DNA of 64,000 nucleotides from Lachnospira sp. UBA4346. GTDB taxonomy: Bacteria > Bacillota > Clostridia > Lachnospirales > Lachnospiraceae. How positions within the stretch are numbered: the stretch's first letter is position 1; each line of letters starts with the position of its first letter. Where the stretch lies: contig DGTC01000055.1 of NCBI GenBank assembly GCA_002394205.1, forward strand, positions 75,235 to 139,234, given 5' to 3'. The notes beneath the pieces were generated by a model. The model did no database searches, had not been told where the DNA came from, and was given only the letters and a program-made list of their open reading frames with translations. A program made the position numbers and the translations under genes. Positions 36,359-45,813 of this stretch are shown piece after piece.

Positions 36359-38087
36359 CAAAATCGCCTCCTCCCTTAGTCTGTCCTTCATAAATTTCAC
36401 GATAAATATCATTATTTGCTACAAGTTCTTCATGCGTTCCAATTGCATCAATCTTACCGTTATCCATTACAATAATACGGTCAGCTTCCTGAATACTAGA
36501 AACACGCTGTGCAATAATAAACTTCGTTGTTCCCGGAATCTGTTCTAAAAATGCACGGCGAATATTGGCATCTGTCGCCGTATCAACTGCACTTGTTGAA
36601 TCATCTAATATTAATACCTTCGGATTCTTAAGCAACGCTCTGGCAATACACAATCTCTGCTTCTGTCCGCCGGATACATTAGAACCGCCCTGTTCAATAT
36701 ATGTATGATATTTTCTTGGAAAACGTTCAATAAATTCATCTGCACACGCAGCCTTACATGCCGCAATACATTCTTCCTCTGTTGCATGTTCATTTCCCCA
36801 GCGAAGATTCTCTAAAATCGTACCGGAAAACAATTCATTCTTCTGTAATACAACCGCTACCTGATTACGCAGAGTCTCTAAGTCATATTCGCGAACATCT
36901 TTTCCTCCCACAAACACACTTCCCTCAGATACGTCATACAAACGGCTGATTAAGTTGACAAGACTTGACTTTGCACTGCCTGTTCCGCCAATAATACCAA
37001 TGGTTTCACCAGATTTTACCGCAAAATTGATGTCACTGAGTACATAATTTCTGCTGTCCTTTTTGTAAGAGAAGTTGACATGATGAAATTCTACACGGCC
37101 ATCTTCTACGGTATCAATTGCATTGTCCGGACTAACAAGGTCTGCTTTCTCCTGAATAACTTCTGCAATACGCTTTGCACTCGCCATACTAATTGTTATC
37201 ATAACAAATGCCATTGATAGCATCATCAGGCTCATTAAGATACTCATAACATACGTAAACAGACTGGTAAGTTCACCGGTTGTCAATCTGCCCTTTACAA
37301 TAAAATTCGCACCAAACCAAGAAATGGCAAGAATACATCCATACATTGCCGCCATCATTGCCGGATTGTTAAAAGAAAGATAACTTTCTGCCTTAACAAA
37401 CATTTTGTAAAGATTTTCTACGGCTGTTTCAAATTTTGTATTTTCATGCTCTTCACGAACAAAAGACTTTACAACACGAATACCTGTAATATTTTCCTGC
37501 ACACTTGCATTTAAATCATCGTATTTTTTAAAGACGCTGTTAAATACCGGCATTGCCTTATAAATAATTGTTCCAAGACATATTGTCAAAAATACAATTG
37601 CAACAGCAAATACCATACTAATCTGTGGTGAAATGGAAATTGCCATAATCAAGGCTAAAATCAACGAAAATGGTGCTCGAATACACATACGAATAATCAT
37701 CTGATATGCATTCTGCACATTTGTCACATCGGTTGTTAATCTTGTAACAAGTCCCGGTGTAGAATATTTGTCAATATTTGCAAATGAAAATGTCTGGATA
37801 TTCACATACATTGCATCTCTTAAATTTGCCGCAAATCCAGTTGAAGCTGTTGCCGCAAATTTACCTGCAAGATATCCGCAGCTTAAACTGACACATGCAG
37901 TTAATAACATAATCACACCATAAAGATAAACGTGTGATAAATTGCCCTTTGCTATTCCATTGTCAATAATAGATGCCATCAGAAGTGGGATTGCTATTTC
38001 CATAAAAACTTCTAACATCGCAAAAAACATTGTAAGCAAAGATGCTTTTTTATACTGTCTAATTTGTTGTACTAATGTTTTCAGCAT
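36348..38087 (-). CDS. Heterodimeric ABC exporter subunit (degenerate ATPase site)
   Basis: 579-residue half-transporter. Its ATPase domain has Walker A GGTGSAKSS (Ala in place of the usual Gly), signature VSGGQKQR and Walker B LILDDSTSAVD with Asp instead of the catalytic Glu. That is the degenerate-site partner pattern of heterodimeric exporters. AAGGGAGAATTTT precedes the ATG. It lies 13 bp after the MarR-family gene and overlaps the next subunit by 11 nt, so all three are one operon. Confidence 0.9.
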   Translation of the reverse strand: MLKTLVQQIRQYKKASLLTMFFAMLEVFMEIAIPLLMASIIDNGIAKGNLSHVYLYGVIMLLTACVSLSCGYLAGKFAATASTGFAANLRDAMYVNIQTFSFANIDKYSTPGLVTRLTTDVTNVQNAYQMIIRMCIRAPFSLILALIMAISISPQISMVFAVAIVFLTICLGTIIYKAMPVFNSVFKKYDDLNASVQENITGIRVVKSFVREEHENTKFETAVENLYKMFVKAESYLSFNNPAMMAAMYGCILAISWFGANFIVKGRLTTGELTSLFTYVMSILMSLMMLSMAFVMITISMASAKRIAEVIQEKADLVSPDNAIDTVEDGRVEFHHVNFSYKKDSRNYVLSDINFAVKSGETIGIIGGTGSAKSSLVNLISRLYDVSEGSVFVGGKDVREYDLETLRNQVAVVLQKNELFSGTILENLRWGNEHATEEECIAACKAACADEFIERFPRKYHTYIEQGGSNVSGGQKQRLCIARALLKNPKVLILDDSTSAVDTATDANIRRAFLEQIPGTTKFIIAQRVSSIQEADRIIVMDNGKIDAIGTHEELVANNDIYREIYEGQTKGGGDFDEN

Positions 38088-38100
38088 AAAATTCTCCCTT

Positions 38101-38544
38101 CTAATTTGTTGTAAGATTTTGTTTCATTTTTTGAAGAAGTCGCATCAGTTCCTCTTCTTCCTTTATAGAAAACCCAGAAAGCAATGCTTCACTAGTTTCT
38201 AAACATGACTCTGCTAAATATTCATGAAAATCAGATTCTTCAGAAGTAATGCGTACTCTTTTAATCCTTTTATCCTGCGGATCTGTATACGTTTCAATCA
38301 ATCCTTTATTTTTCAAATTGGTAAGGATGCCTACAACCGTCGGATGCGAAACTTCAAAGTGATTTTCAATATCTTTTTGTGATGTCAAAATATCTCTTTC
38401 CTGACGAAATTTTACAAAGCCCAATACCCGGAGCTGTGATAACGTAATTCCCCATTTTTTCAAATCGTTATTACATTTCTTATCAATATCCTCACTAATC
38501 TTCTTAATGAGAAGGCTAATATCCTCATTATCGGACTGCCCCAT
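38101..38544 (-). CDS. MarR-family transcriptional regulator
   Basis: 147-residue winged-helix regulator. The core is SQKDIENHFEVSHPTVVGILTNLKNKGLIETYTDPQDKRIKRVRITSE (recognition helix plus wing with the DxRxKxVxxT pattern). It is encoded directly before the two exporter genes and likely represses all three, with release on drug binding. GGAGGAGATTCT precedes the ATG. Promoter and palindromic site lie upstream (38600-38648). Confidence 0.92.
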   Translation of the reverse strand: MGQSDNEDISLLIKKISEDIDKKCNNDLKKWGITLSQLRVLGFVKFRQERDILTSQKDIENHFEVSHPTVVGILTNLKNKGLIETYTDPQDKRIKRVRITSEESDFHEYLAESCLETSEALLSGFSIKEEEELMRLLQKMKQNLTTN

Positions 38545-38599
38545 AGAATCTCCTCCTCCATAAATACTTCAGAAAGCGACACATTGATTATGTAGCTTC

Positions 38600-38648
38600 C
38601 TACATGTAGTTTCCGACCTATTTAAGCATATCCCTTTATATATGTCAA
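38600..38648 (-). promoter_or_regulatory. marR-exporter promoter with palindromic operator
   Basis: On the minus strand TTGACA (38643-38648) and TTAAAT (38620-38625) are 17 nt apart. Just downstream lies the perfect dyad CTACATGTAG (38600-38609) within two TGTAG-TTCC direct repeats. Autorepression by the MarR-type protein is the likely use. Confidence 0.65.
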
Positions 38649-38685
38649 ATAAATTTTTTATAAATCAATTTCAAAATGTGGAAAT

Positions 38686-39126
38686 TTATAAGATTACAGA
38701 GGAATCTTCCACGAATACCAAATCGTATATATCCTCTACGGCAATGGATAATCCTCCTGCAAATAAGAACTCATGAGACTGGTGATTTACCCGAATAAGT
38801 GACTCCGTTATCGTCTGATAAGATCCGCCTTCCTTTTTCATATCCGGTACAAAATATGTGCAGGACAGTTTGATTTCCTTATGTGTCTGCATATATGCAT
38901 CAATCTGCTGCAGCTGTCTGTCAAGTTCCTGCTTACGATTCTCATCCAATTCTATTTTTTTCTGGGTCAGTCTTGCTGTTTCCGATATTGCGTCATTATG
39001 ACCTGTCAAAGCTGCAAACGGAGAAAACTGCGCAGCCCGGTCATGTATCGACATATGTGCATGCTTCTTTGAAACATGATGTGGCAATTCGATAATATCC
39101 TGATATAAATGATTTGTCTGCCGCAT
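38686..39126 (-). CDS. YolD-like protein
   Basis: 146 residues. The YolD-like family signature HDRAAQFSPFAALTGHNDAISETARLTQKKIELDE is followed by a helical segment and a beta-rich half. YolD-like genes accompany Y-family polymerases (UvrX/YqjW) in Firmicutes, and here the gene follows such a polymerase by 63 bp on the same strand. The LexA box upstream of the polymerase suggests both are SOS-induced. Its biochemical role is unclear; a UmuD-like accessory role has been proposed for the family. Confidence 0.88.
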   Translation of the reverse strand: MRQTNHLYQDIIELPHHVSKKHAHMSIHDRAAQFSPFAALTGHNDAISETARLTQKKIELDENRKQELDRQLQQIDAYMQTHKEIKLSCTYFVPDMKKEGGSYQTITESLIRVNHQSHEFLFAGGLSIAVEDIYDLVFVEDSSVIL

Positions 39127-39189
39127 AATACCTATCCTCTCTGTTCTATACTATAATTTTTTATCTAAATCAATGCTTTATCTGCATCT

Positions 39190-40731
39190 TTACGACTTAT
39201 GTCCACCAATCTGTCGGTTCCGATCCATCGCAGTTGCGCCTTCCTGAAGATTCATTCCTTTTAAAATTGCATTTTTACCGAATTTCTTCTTTACATCAAG
39301 CATCGCTTTCTGTAACTTCTTTTCCCGTTCTTTGGCTGCATCTTCTTTCTCTTTTTCCTGTTCTAATACAGTATAATCTGTAAATAAGTCCAACTGTGTA
39401 AAAACCTCCGGATGTGACTGTGCTGACTCCTTCTCTACATGATTGGCAACCAGATTCATTCTGCGCACCAACAACTTTGGATTAATAATCCTGTCATACA
39501 ACCGAAGGACGGCATCAATAATTTCACTAGACGAAGAGGTCGCTTTTGATAAATTTTCTGTTCCATGTGCATGTTTCGGAACCCTTCTTCCATACCTGTC
39601 AATCGTGACTTCTCCATGATACTGCTTCTGTCTTGTTTCATCAGACAGATTCTCTATATCATATCCAACCGTCAATACCATCTGATCTGTGACAAGACCC
39701 TTGTCTACTAAGTCCAGTGCCAGCTGGTCTGCCATCTCATGAATAACCAGGCGTGCCTTATCTGCCGAATATGCACAATGCAGCACCTGACCGGAGCTAA
39801 TACTGTTTACTTCCGGTTTATATCCTTTAATATCCGCAATGGTACACGGTTCCCAACCCCATGCATGGTCTATTAATAATTCAGCATTAATACCGAATAA
39901 CTGATACAGTAAATCTTCATTATAGTAATCAGCTTCCGCACCAATCGAACATCTTGCAACATCTCCCATTGTATACAATCCATGGGCTTCTAACTTCTTA
40001 GCATATCCTCTGCCTACGCGCCAGAAGTCTGTAAGCGGGCGATGCCCCCATAACTGCTGTCGATATGTATACTCATTTAGTTCTGCGATACGAACGCCAT
40101 TCTCATCTGGTGCTACATGTTTAGAACCAATATCTAGTGCAATTTTGCACAAATAGAGATTCGTACCAATTCCTGCTGTTGCCGTAATTCCGGTTTCTGC
40201 ATACACATCTGCAATCATCTTTGTTGTAAGTTCGCGTGCAGTCATTCCATATGTTGACAAATAATGTGTAACATCCATAAACACTTCATCTACGGAATAC
40301 ACATGAATATCCTCCGGTGCTACATATTTTAAGTAAATATTATAAATCTGCATACTAATCTGCATATATAATGCCATTCTGGGAGGTGCTGCTATAAAAG
40401 ATACTTTCAAATCGGGATTTTGATTTAGTTCATTTGCATCAAATGATTCGCCTGTGAATGTCTTTCCCCTAAGACGTGTCTTACGCATTGCATTAACCTC
40501 ATTCACTTTAGCATACACTTCAAACAGTCTGGCTCTTCCGGGAATTCCAAACGACTTTAAAGAAGGCGTTACTGCCAGACAAATCGTTTTTTGTGTGCGA
40601 CTCTCGTCTGCTACTACCAGATTTGTCGTTAACGGATCTAGTCCTCGTGCATTACATTCCACAGATGCATAAAAAGATTTCAAATCAATGGCTACATATA
40701 TGTGATTTTCTTCCGGTAATGATTGCTGCAT
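39190..40731 (-). CDS. Y-family DNA polymerase (UmuC/UvrX-like)
   Basis: 513-residue translesion polymerase. Catalytic elements are AIDLKSFYASVECNARGLDP (Asp16) and HVYSVDEVFMDVTHYL (Asp-Glu pair). A little-finger domain and a charged C-terminal extension (KEKEDAAKEREKKLQ) follow. ATG 40731 follows TAGGAGGTGTTCT; the open frame continues to 40758 without a ribosome binding site. A LexA box 76 bp upstream marks it as an SOS gene. It is longer than DinB and fits the UvrX/plasmid-type UmuC group. Confidence 0.92.
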   Translation of the reverse strand: MQQSLPEENHIYVAIDLKSFYASVECNARGLDPLTTNLVVADESRTQKTICLAVTPSLKSFGIPGRARLFEVYAKVNEVNAMRKTRLRGKTFTGESFDANELNQNPDLKVSFIAAPPRMALYMQISMQIYNIYLKYVAPEDIHVYSVDEVFMDVTHYLSTYGMTARELTTKMIADVYAETGITATAGIGTNLYLCKIALDIGSKHVAPDENGVRIAELNEYTYRQQLWGHRPLTDFWRVGRGYAKKLEAHGLYTMGDVARCSIGAEADYYNEDLLYQLFGINAELLIDHAWGWEPCTIADIKGYKPEVNSISSGQVLHCAYSADKARLVIHEMADQLALDLVDKGLVTDQMVLTVGYDIENLSDETRQKQYHGEVTIDRYGRRVPKHAHGTENLSKATSSSSEIIDAVLRLYDRIINPKLLVRRMNLVANHVEKESAQSHPEVFTQLDLFTDYTVLEQEKEKEDAAKEREKKLQKAMLDVKKKFGKNAILKGMNLQEGATAMDRNRQIGGHKS

Positions 40732-40806
40732 AGAACACCTCCTATTTTTTTCATACAATTATACACGTTTATTTCTTTCTGTTTGTACCTCATTCTATCA
40801 TAAATA

Positions 40807-40818
40807 GAACACATGTTC
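40807..40818. promoter_or_regulatory. LexA (SOS) box
   Basis: GAACACATGTTC is a perfect dyad matching the Gram-positive GAAC-N4-GTTC LexA consensus, 76 bp before the Y-family polymerase start. Confidence 0.82.
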
Positions 40819-40935
40819 AACCGTAACTTTATAGCAAAATATACCATTCTTTGTAATTTTATATAGGAATGACTTACAAATACTGCTCTTTATAATCATT
40901 AAAGTTTAAACTTTTCATAAATTCCAAAAAATAAA

Positions 40936-40965
40936 TTGACATTAAAAACGAATTTGTGCTATTCT
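40936..40965 (+). promoter_or_regulatory. Promoter of the DUF2798 gene
   Basis: TTGACA (40936-40941) and TATTCT (40960-40965) are 18 nt apart on the plus strand. Confidence 0.7.
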
Positions 40966-41005
40966 AATCAGGCAATTAAATACATACACGGTATAAATTG
41001 GAAAC

Positions 41006-41052
41006 GACACAGGTGCTTATCTGAATAACGAACAACACTTATGTCTTTTTTT
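41006..41052 (+). terminator. Leader attenuator hairpin before the DUF2798 gene
   Basis: GACACAGGTG (41006-41015) pairs with CACTTATGTC (41036-41045) with one mismatch and one G-U, and then runs into seven to eight T residues. It lies between the promoter and the ribosome binding site, so part of the transcription is probably stopped here. No known aptamer was recognised in the short upstream leader. Confidence 0.6.
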
Positions 41053-41093
41053 GCGCCCATTTTTAGGAAATTTAGAAAAAAAGGAGAAAATTT

Positions 41094-41552
41094 ATGCCAA
41101 AAACAAAGTTACAAAACGTTATTTTCACGGCAATGATGGCGTTCCTTATGGTTTACGTTATGATTTGCTACAACATCAGCTTAAATATCGGAGGAATGAG
41201 CAATCAGGTATTCCTTATGGCTTTCCACGAATTAATTATTATGTGGCCGGTTGCGTTTATCTTAGAGTTCTTTATCGTAGATAAACTTGCACACGCCATT
41301 GCATTTAAGGTTGTTACACCTAAAGACAGATCTTTTGCAATTACAGTTGCTATCTCAATCGCAATCATCTGCATTATGTGTCCTGTAATGAGCTGTATCG
41401 CAACAATTCTTTTCAAGAATGCCGGTGCGCAGTTCGTTGCTGTATGGTGTCAGACAACATTTATGAACTTCCCGGTTGCATTCTTCTGGCAGTTATGCTA
41501 CTGCGGACCAATTATCCGTTTTATCTTCAGAAAGATGTTCCCAAATAACTAA
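41094..41552 (+). CDS. DUF2798-type membrane protein
   Basis: 152 residues with four hydrophobic helices. The layout resembles paired DUF2798 units: a first half QNVIFTAMMAFLMVYVMICYN and a second half AITVAISIAIICIMCPVMSCIATI, each followed by an amphipathic W/P-containing helix (MWPVAFILEFFIV, MNFPVAFFWQL). AAAAAGGAGAAAATTT precedes the ATG. It is a single gene with its own promoter and leader terminator. Function of the family is unknown. Confidence 0.8.
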   Translation: MPKTKLQNVIFTAMMAFLMVYVMICYNISLNIGGMSNQVFLMAFHELIIMWPVAFILEFFIVDKLAHAIAFKVVTPKDRSFAITVAISIAIICIMCPVMSCIATILFKNAGAQFVAVWCQTTFMNFPVAFFWQLCYCGPIIRFIFRKMFPNN

Positions 41553-41580
41553 TTTAAAAACTTCTTTTAAAACAAATAAA

Positions 41581-41612
41581 GCCACTGACTTCGTTATTAT
41601 CAAGTCAGTGGC
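41581..41612. terminator. Bidirectional terminator
   Basis: GCCACTGACTT (41581-41591) and AAGTCAGTGGC (41602-41612) form an 11-bp stem between two convergent genes. The T-rich flank is better on the minus strand. Confidence 0.75.
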
Positions 41613-41657
41613 TCTATTCAAATATTCTAGTATTTATGCTTTATAATATCTCAGATA

Positions 41658-42824
41658 TTATCTGTTCTGAAATCTGCGTACGCCTTCTAGGAGTCTCTTT
41701 AAACCATCTTCTAACGTTGCTTTCGGACAAGCAATATTCAGACGTAAAAAATGTCTTCCACTCTCTCCATAAGCAGTACCGGCAGTTAAAAACAACCCTG
41801 TTTCTTTTCTTAAAAACTTAGCAAGTTCTAAACTGTTTTCTGTGATTTTACTGCAATCAATCCATAATAGGTACGTAACATCATACGATATAATCTGAAA
41901 TTCCGGAATATTTTCTGCAAGAAAATCACGAACCATATACTTATTCTCCTGCACATATTCTCTTAATTCATTTAACCAGTCTTCACCCTGTGTAAACGCA
42001 GCCACAGCCACCTGAATGGCAAATGAATTCGGCTCTGCCACTTCATCTGTATTTAAACCTCTCCATACCTTATGGCGTAAGAATGGATTCGGCACTACGG
42101 CAGCAGCACTCTGCAATCCTGCAATATTAAATGCTTTCGTTGGAGCAATACACGTTACACTGATGTCCTTACATGTCTCGGATACCGCTGCAAATGGAAT
42201 GTACTCCTTATCCGGTGCTGTCAAATCACAGTGAATCTCATCTGATACGACAATTACATTATATTTCTTACACAATTCGCCAATACGTGCAAGTTCTTCT
42301 CTGCTCCAGATTTTGCCGACCGGATTATGCGGATTGCACAGAATCATCATAGAAGTCTGCGGATTGGCAAGTTTTTCTTCTAAATCAGCAAAATCAATGG
42401 AATACTCACCATTTTCATAATGAAGCGGACTTTCTAATACATTTCTTCCGTTATTTAAAATACTATTAAAGAAAATATTATAAACCGGTGTCTGAATCAA
42501 GACATTTTCTCCCGGTGTCGTCAACTTTCGAACAACACTTGACAGAATCGGTACAACACCTGTCGCAAAAATCATCCACTCTGACTCTATCTCAAAATGA
42601 TGTCGTCTGCTCCACCAGTCCTGATAGGCTCTGTTCCATTCATCCGGAATAATATTATAACCAAATACACCATGGTTCACACGTGTATGCAACGCATCAA
42701 TAATCTCCGGTGCAGTCTCAAAATCCATATCTGCAACCCACATTGGGAGTTCATTTTCAGTCACATCCCACTTTAAAGAGTTTGTATTTCTTCGATCTAC
42801 TACTTTGTCAAACTGATATTTCAT
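41658..42824 (-). CDS. patB: MalY/PatB-family cystathionine beta-lyase
   Basis: 388-residue PLP enzyme with the MalY/PatB signature WVADMDFETAPEIIDAL, VPILSSVV..., NPHNPVGKIWSREEL, SDEIHCDLT and the Schiff-base Lys230 in APTKAFNIAG. It probably cleaves C-S bonds of cystathionine or cysteine conjugates to give homocysteine or thiol, pyruvate and ammonia. The start overlaps the stop of the DUF3737 gene by 4 nt (ATGA). The bifunctional homocysteine methyltransferase gene at 43880 is nearby, consistent with sulfur amino acid metabolism. Confidence 0.9.
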   Translation of the reverse strand: MKYQFDKVVDRRNTNSLKWDVTENELPMWVADMDFETAPEIIDALHTRVNHGVFGYNIIPDEWNRAYQDWWSRRHHFEIESEWMIFATGVVPILSSVVRKLTTPGENVLIQTPVYNIFFNSILNNGRNVLESPLHYENGEYSIDFADLEEKLANPQTSMMILCNPHNPVGKIWSREELARIGELCKKYNVIVVSDEIHCDLTAPDKEYIPFAAVSETCKDISVTCIAPTKAFNIAGLQSAAAVVPNPFLRHKVWRGLNTDEVAEPNSFAIQVAVAAFTQGEDWLNELREYVQENKYMVRDFLAENIPEFQIISYDVTYLLWIDCSKITENSLELAKFLRKETGLFLTAGTAYGESGRHFLRLNIACPKATLEDGLKRLLEGVRRFQNR

Positions 42825-43669
42825 ACTTCCTCCGCCACTGTAATTGTTGTTGCTTCTTTCTTAATATCTGCATCATCAAAAATAATTTCAGAGATACGCT
42901 CTGCCTGAATTTTTCCAGAAATCGGATTCTTAATACTGTCAATTCCACTCTGAATTTCTGCATCAACTGTTGAATATTCAAATGCAAGATTGGTATTTAA
43001 CAACTTACAATTCTTCATAACAACATTATCCATATAACACATTCCCTGTTCACTCTCAATGGTGCAGTTAATCAATGTTACATTTTTCGCATTCCAGCCT
43101 AAATATTCGCCTGAAATAAAGGAATCGTACACCGTTACATTTTCACAGTTCCAAAAGGCATCCTTTGACAACATTCTTGCATTCCGAATTGTTAAATTCT
43201 TAACACCATCAAAAGAATAATTGCCTACCAATGTAAATCCATCAATCTCCATATTGGAGCAACCCATTGCAAAGTAATCGCCTTTGGCTGTAACATTTTT
43301 CATTGTCACAGTATCACAATTCCACAATGTCTCAGAAGCATTTGGAAAATTAATATCTTCCAATGTCACATTGTGACATCTTCTGATTCCCTTTGGAGCT
43401 TCATATGTGATATTTTTCATTGAAATATTTTCCGTATACCAGATTCCGGCTCTTGCCATCTCAAAAAGCGTCGAATTCGTCACTGTTACATTCTTACAAT
43501 ACCACAATGGATATTTCCACTGAAATAATGTATTATCAATCACCAAATCGCTGCTCTCCTTTAATGGTGATTCTCCATCTGCAAAGGTACAATATGCAAT
43601 CTCTGCATCTCTTGTCTGAAATAACGCACGTTCTCCTACGAATTTTTCTTCTCTATATTGTTTCTTCAT
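42821..43669 (-). CDS. DUF3737 family right-handed beta-helix protein
   Basis: 282 residues made of about ten short repeats such as CKNVTVTNSTLF, CHNVTLEDINF, CDTVTMKNVTAKG and CENVTVYDSFISG. This is the pattern of a parallel beta-helix with Cys/Asn ladders. No signal peptide is present. It matches the DUF3737 family, whose function is not established. It is upstream of and overlaps patB, so the two are translationally coupled. Confidence 0.85.
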   Translation of the reverse strand: MKKQYREEKFVGERALFQTRDAEIAYCTFADGESPLKESSDLVIDNTLFQWKYPLWYCKNVTVTNSTLFEMARAGIWYTENISMKNITYEAPKGIRRCHNVTLEDINFPNASETLWNCDTVTMKNVTAKGDYFAMGCSNMEIDGFTLVGNYSFDGVKNLTIRNARMLSKDAFWNCENVTVYDSFISGEYLGWNAKNVTLINCTIESEQGMCYMDNVVMKNCKLLNTNLAFEYSTVDAEIQSGIDSIKNPISGKIQAERISEIIFDDADIKKEATTITVAEEV

Positions 43670-43879
43670 GATTCCTATCTCCTTTTATTCATACTGTATT
43701 AGAATGAACATTCCTCTAATTGTCATTCTTATTATGGAAAAACATTCACACAACACTGTTTTTCACTGTATTTATTGTAGCAAATGCCTTTTACAAATAC
43801 AAATACCTATATTCGATAGCTCATCATACTTTTAACGCATACACATTTATTTTAAAACTCTATTTTTCATACAAATAAC

Positions 43880-45664
43880 TTATTTTAAAATCTGATCTAA
43901 CAGATATACCCTGTTAAATGGAAATGAGAAGTAATATCCTTCTACAAAATCTTTCGTCATTTCAATCACTTCTTTCGCAATAGAAACGCCGACTGCTTCA
44001 CCTTCCTGCTTCGTTCCTTCCTTTGGATATTTTGCAAGAACTTCTTCCGTAACATGAATTCCTGTCATTTCATTTTTCATAAACATTGCATTTCGATAAC
44101 TGACAAGTGGCATAATTCCACAAAGAATCCTCGCTCCCGTTTCTTCTTTTATCATACGGATTCTGTCAACATCCTCTTTTGAAAATGCCGGCTGCGTGAA
44201 AAAGAAGGTTGCTCCCGCCTGCATTTTCTTTTTCACACGCATAATTTCCACATCCAGATTTCTTCTTGTGTGATTGATTGCTCCGCCATATGTCAATGGA
44301 GCTTGTGGAAATTGTTCCGTATTCATATCATTGATAATGTTCATTAATCCGACAGAATCAAAGTTAAAAACAGATTTTACCGACTGACGCATTACTGACG
44401 GTATCGGATCTCCTGTAATAACAAGGAAATTATTGATATGATTGATATGTGCTCCTAATAACTGTGAACGAATGGCAATCGCATTCTTATCCCGACAGCA
44501 CAGATGCGGCATTACACAAATGCCTGTCTCACGTTCAACTTTCTCTGCCATTAGTACAGCATCTGCTCTGGTTCTTCCAGACGGTGAATCCGGAAATGTA
44601 AGAACATCCACACCGCTCTTTTTCAGACTGTGCGCTGCCTCCATAATCTGCTTATCATCACTTCCTAGTGGTGGCGCAAGTTCAACAGCAATAAACTTTT
44701 CTCCGGTCATAAGTTTCTTTTCATAGAATGCAGTCTTCTTTGTTTTTTTAATCGGTGCTGTTTTAGCTTTCATATTTTCTGCTTCTGACAGAAATGTTTT
44801 AGTTCTGTTTCGTGTAAGTTTTCCTGCCATTTTACTGATATATTCCGGTGTTGTACCACAGCAGCCGCCAATCAAATCTACACCCAATCCAAGAAAATCA
44901 ACTGACTTTTCAGCAAAATACGACTTATTATCGTTCATCCATAACATTCTGTTTCCAATATTCTGCGGATATCCGGCGTTGGGAAATGCCGTTATAAATG
45001 TATCTGTATTTTCTAATTCTAACCCATTCATTAAATGATACAAATGCCCCGGACCCACGCCACAATTAAATCCTGTCGCATGTACGCCTTTATGCTCAAT
45101 TGCCTGTTCTATTAACTTTCTGGCACTCAGTCCTGCATTACTATACCCAAACTGATTGACCGTAAATTGAACAACTACGAACGCATCCGTATGTTCCTGA
45201 ATATATTCTATTGCCGGCAATATCTCATCCATATTAGAAAACGTTTCAAACAGAATGATATCAACATTTTGTTCAATAAACACTCTGGAAATATCTACAT
45301 ATTCTTCTGTTATCTCATCGAAGGAACGATTTCCATCTCTGATAGGTCCTATATCGCCGGCAATATAAGTATGATTTCCTGCGATGTCTCTTGCTATCTT
45401 ACATGCTTTTTCAATATTTCTTCTTACACCAGCAAAATCACACTGTAACATCACTGTGTTGCTGGCAAATGTATTCGTCCGAATAAAATCAGCTCCCGCA
45501 CTGATATATTCCAGATGAATATTTGAAATCCGCTCCGGATACTGTTCATTTGCCCGTTCCGGAAGTTCCTGTGTATCATATTTCGTTGCATAATAGGTTC
45601 CCATTGCCCCATCTCCAACGAACACTTTTTTCATCAATGCAGACCGAATCTGTTCTGTGCGCAT
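43880..45664 (-). CDS. Bifunctional homocysteine S-methyltransferase/methylenetetrahydrofolate reductase (YitJ-like)
   Basis: 594 residues. The N-terminal homocysteine methyltransferase domain (about 1-290) has GDGAMGTYYATKYD and the zinc ligands in FNCGVGPGHLY and GGCCGTTPEYI. The C-terminal MetF-type flavoprotein domain (about 315-594) has VELAPPLGSDDK, LTFPDSP and FFFTQPAFS. Together they make methyl-THF and use it, or another methyl donor, to form methionine. The frame is open to 45772, but ATG 45664 follows GTGGGGATATAAT and gives the usual start. No S-box or cobalamin riboswitch was seen upstream. Confidence 0.92.
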   Translation of the reverse strand: MRTEQIRSALMKKVFVGDGAMGTYYATKYDTQELPERANEQYPERISNIHLEYISAGADFIRTNTFASNTVMLQCDFAGVRRNIEKACKIARDIAGNHTYIAGDIGPIRDGNRSFDEITEEYVDISRVFIEQNVDIILFETFSNMDEILPAIEYIQEHTDAFVVVQFTVNQFGYSNAGLSARKLIEQAIEHKGVHATGFNCGVGPGHLYHLMNGLELENTDTFITAFPNAGYPQNIGNRMLWMNDNKSYFAEKSVDFLGLGVDLIGGCCGTTPEYISKMAGKLTRNRTKTFLSEAENMKAKTAPIKKTKKTAFYEKKLMTGEKFIAVELAPPLGSDDKQIMEAAHSLKKSGVDVLTFPDSPSGRTRADAVLMAEKVERETGICVMPHLCCRDKNAIAIRSQLLGAHINHINNFLVITGDPIPSVMRQSVKSVFNFDSVGLMNIINDMNTEQFPQAPLTYGGAINHTRRNLDVEIMRVKKKMQAGATFFFTQPAFSKEDVDRIRMIKEETGARILCGIMPLVSYRNAMFMKNEMTGIHVTEEVLAKYPKEGTKQEGEAVGVSIAKEVIEMTKDFVEGYYFSFPFNRVYLLDQILK

Positions 45665-45762
45665 ATTATATCCCCACTTTTTCTTATCGTGTATTCCTAG
45701 ATTGCATATTATATCTATCGGAATTATATCATATATTTTCATGACAATACAGTCATAAATGT

Positions 45763-45791
45763 ATCTTACCACCTGTAAGAAGAATCGTCAA
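45763..45791 (-). promoter_or_regulatory. Promoter of the methyltransferase-reductase gene
   Basis: TTGACG (45786-45791) and TAAGAT (45763-45768) are 17 nt apart on the minus strand, about 100 bp before the chosen start. Confidence 0.65.
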
Positions 45792-45813
45792 ATACAAGAA
45801 TTCATGTACAATT

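Noticed and set aside
45665..45813. S-box or cobalamin riboswitch before the methionine synthase fusion
   Set aside because: The leader is only about 100 nt and has none of the conserved cores.
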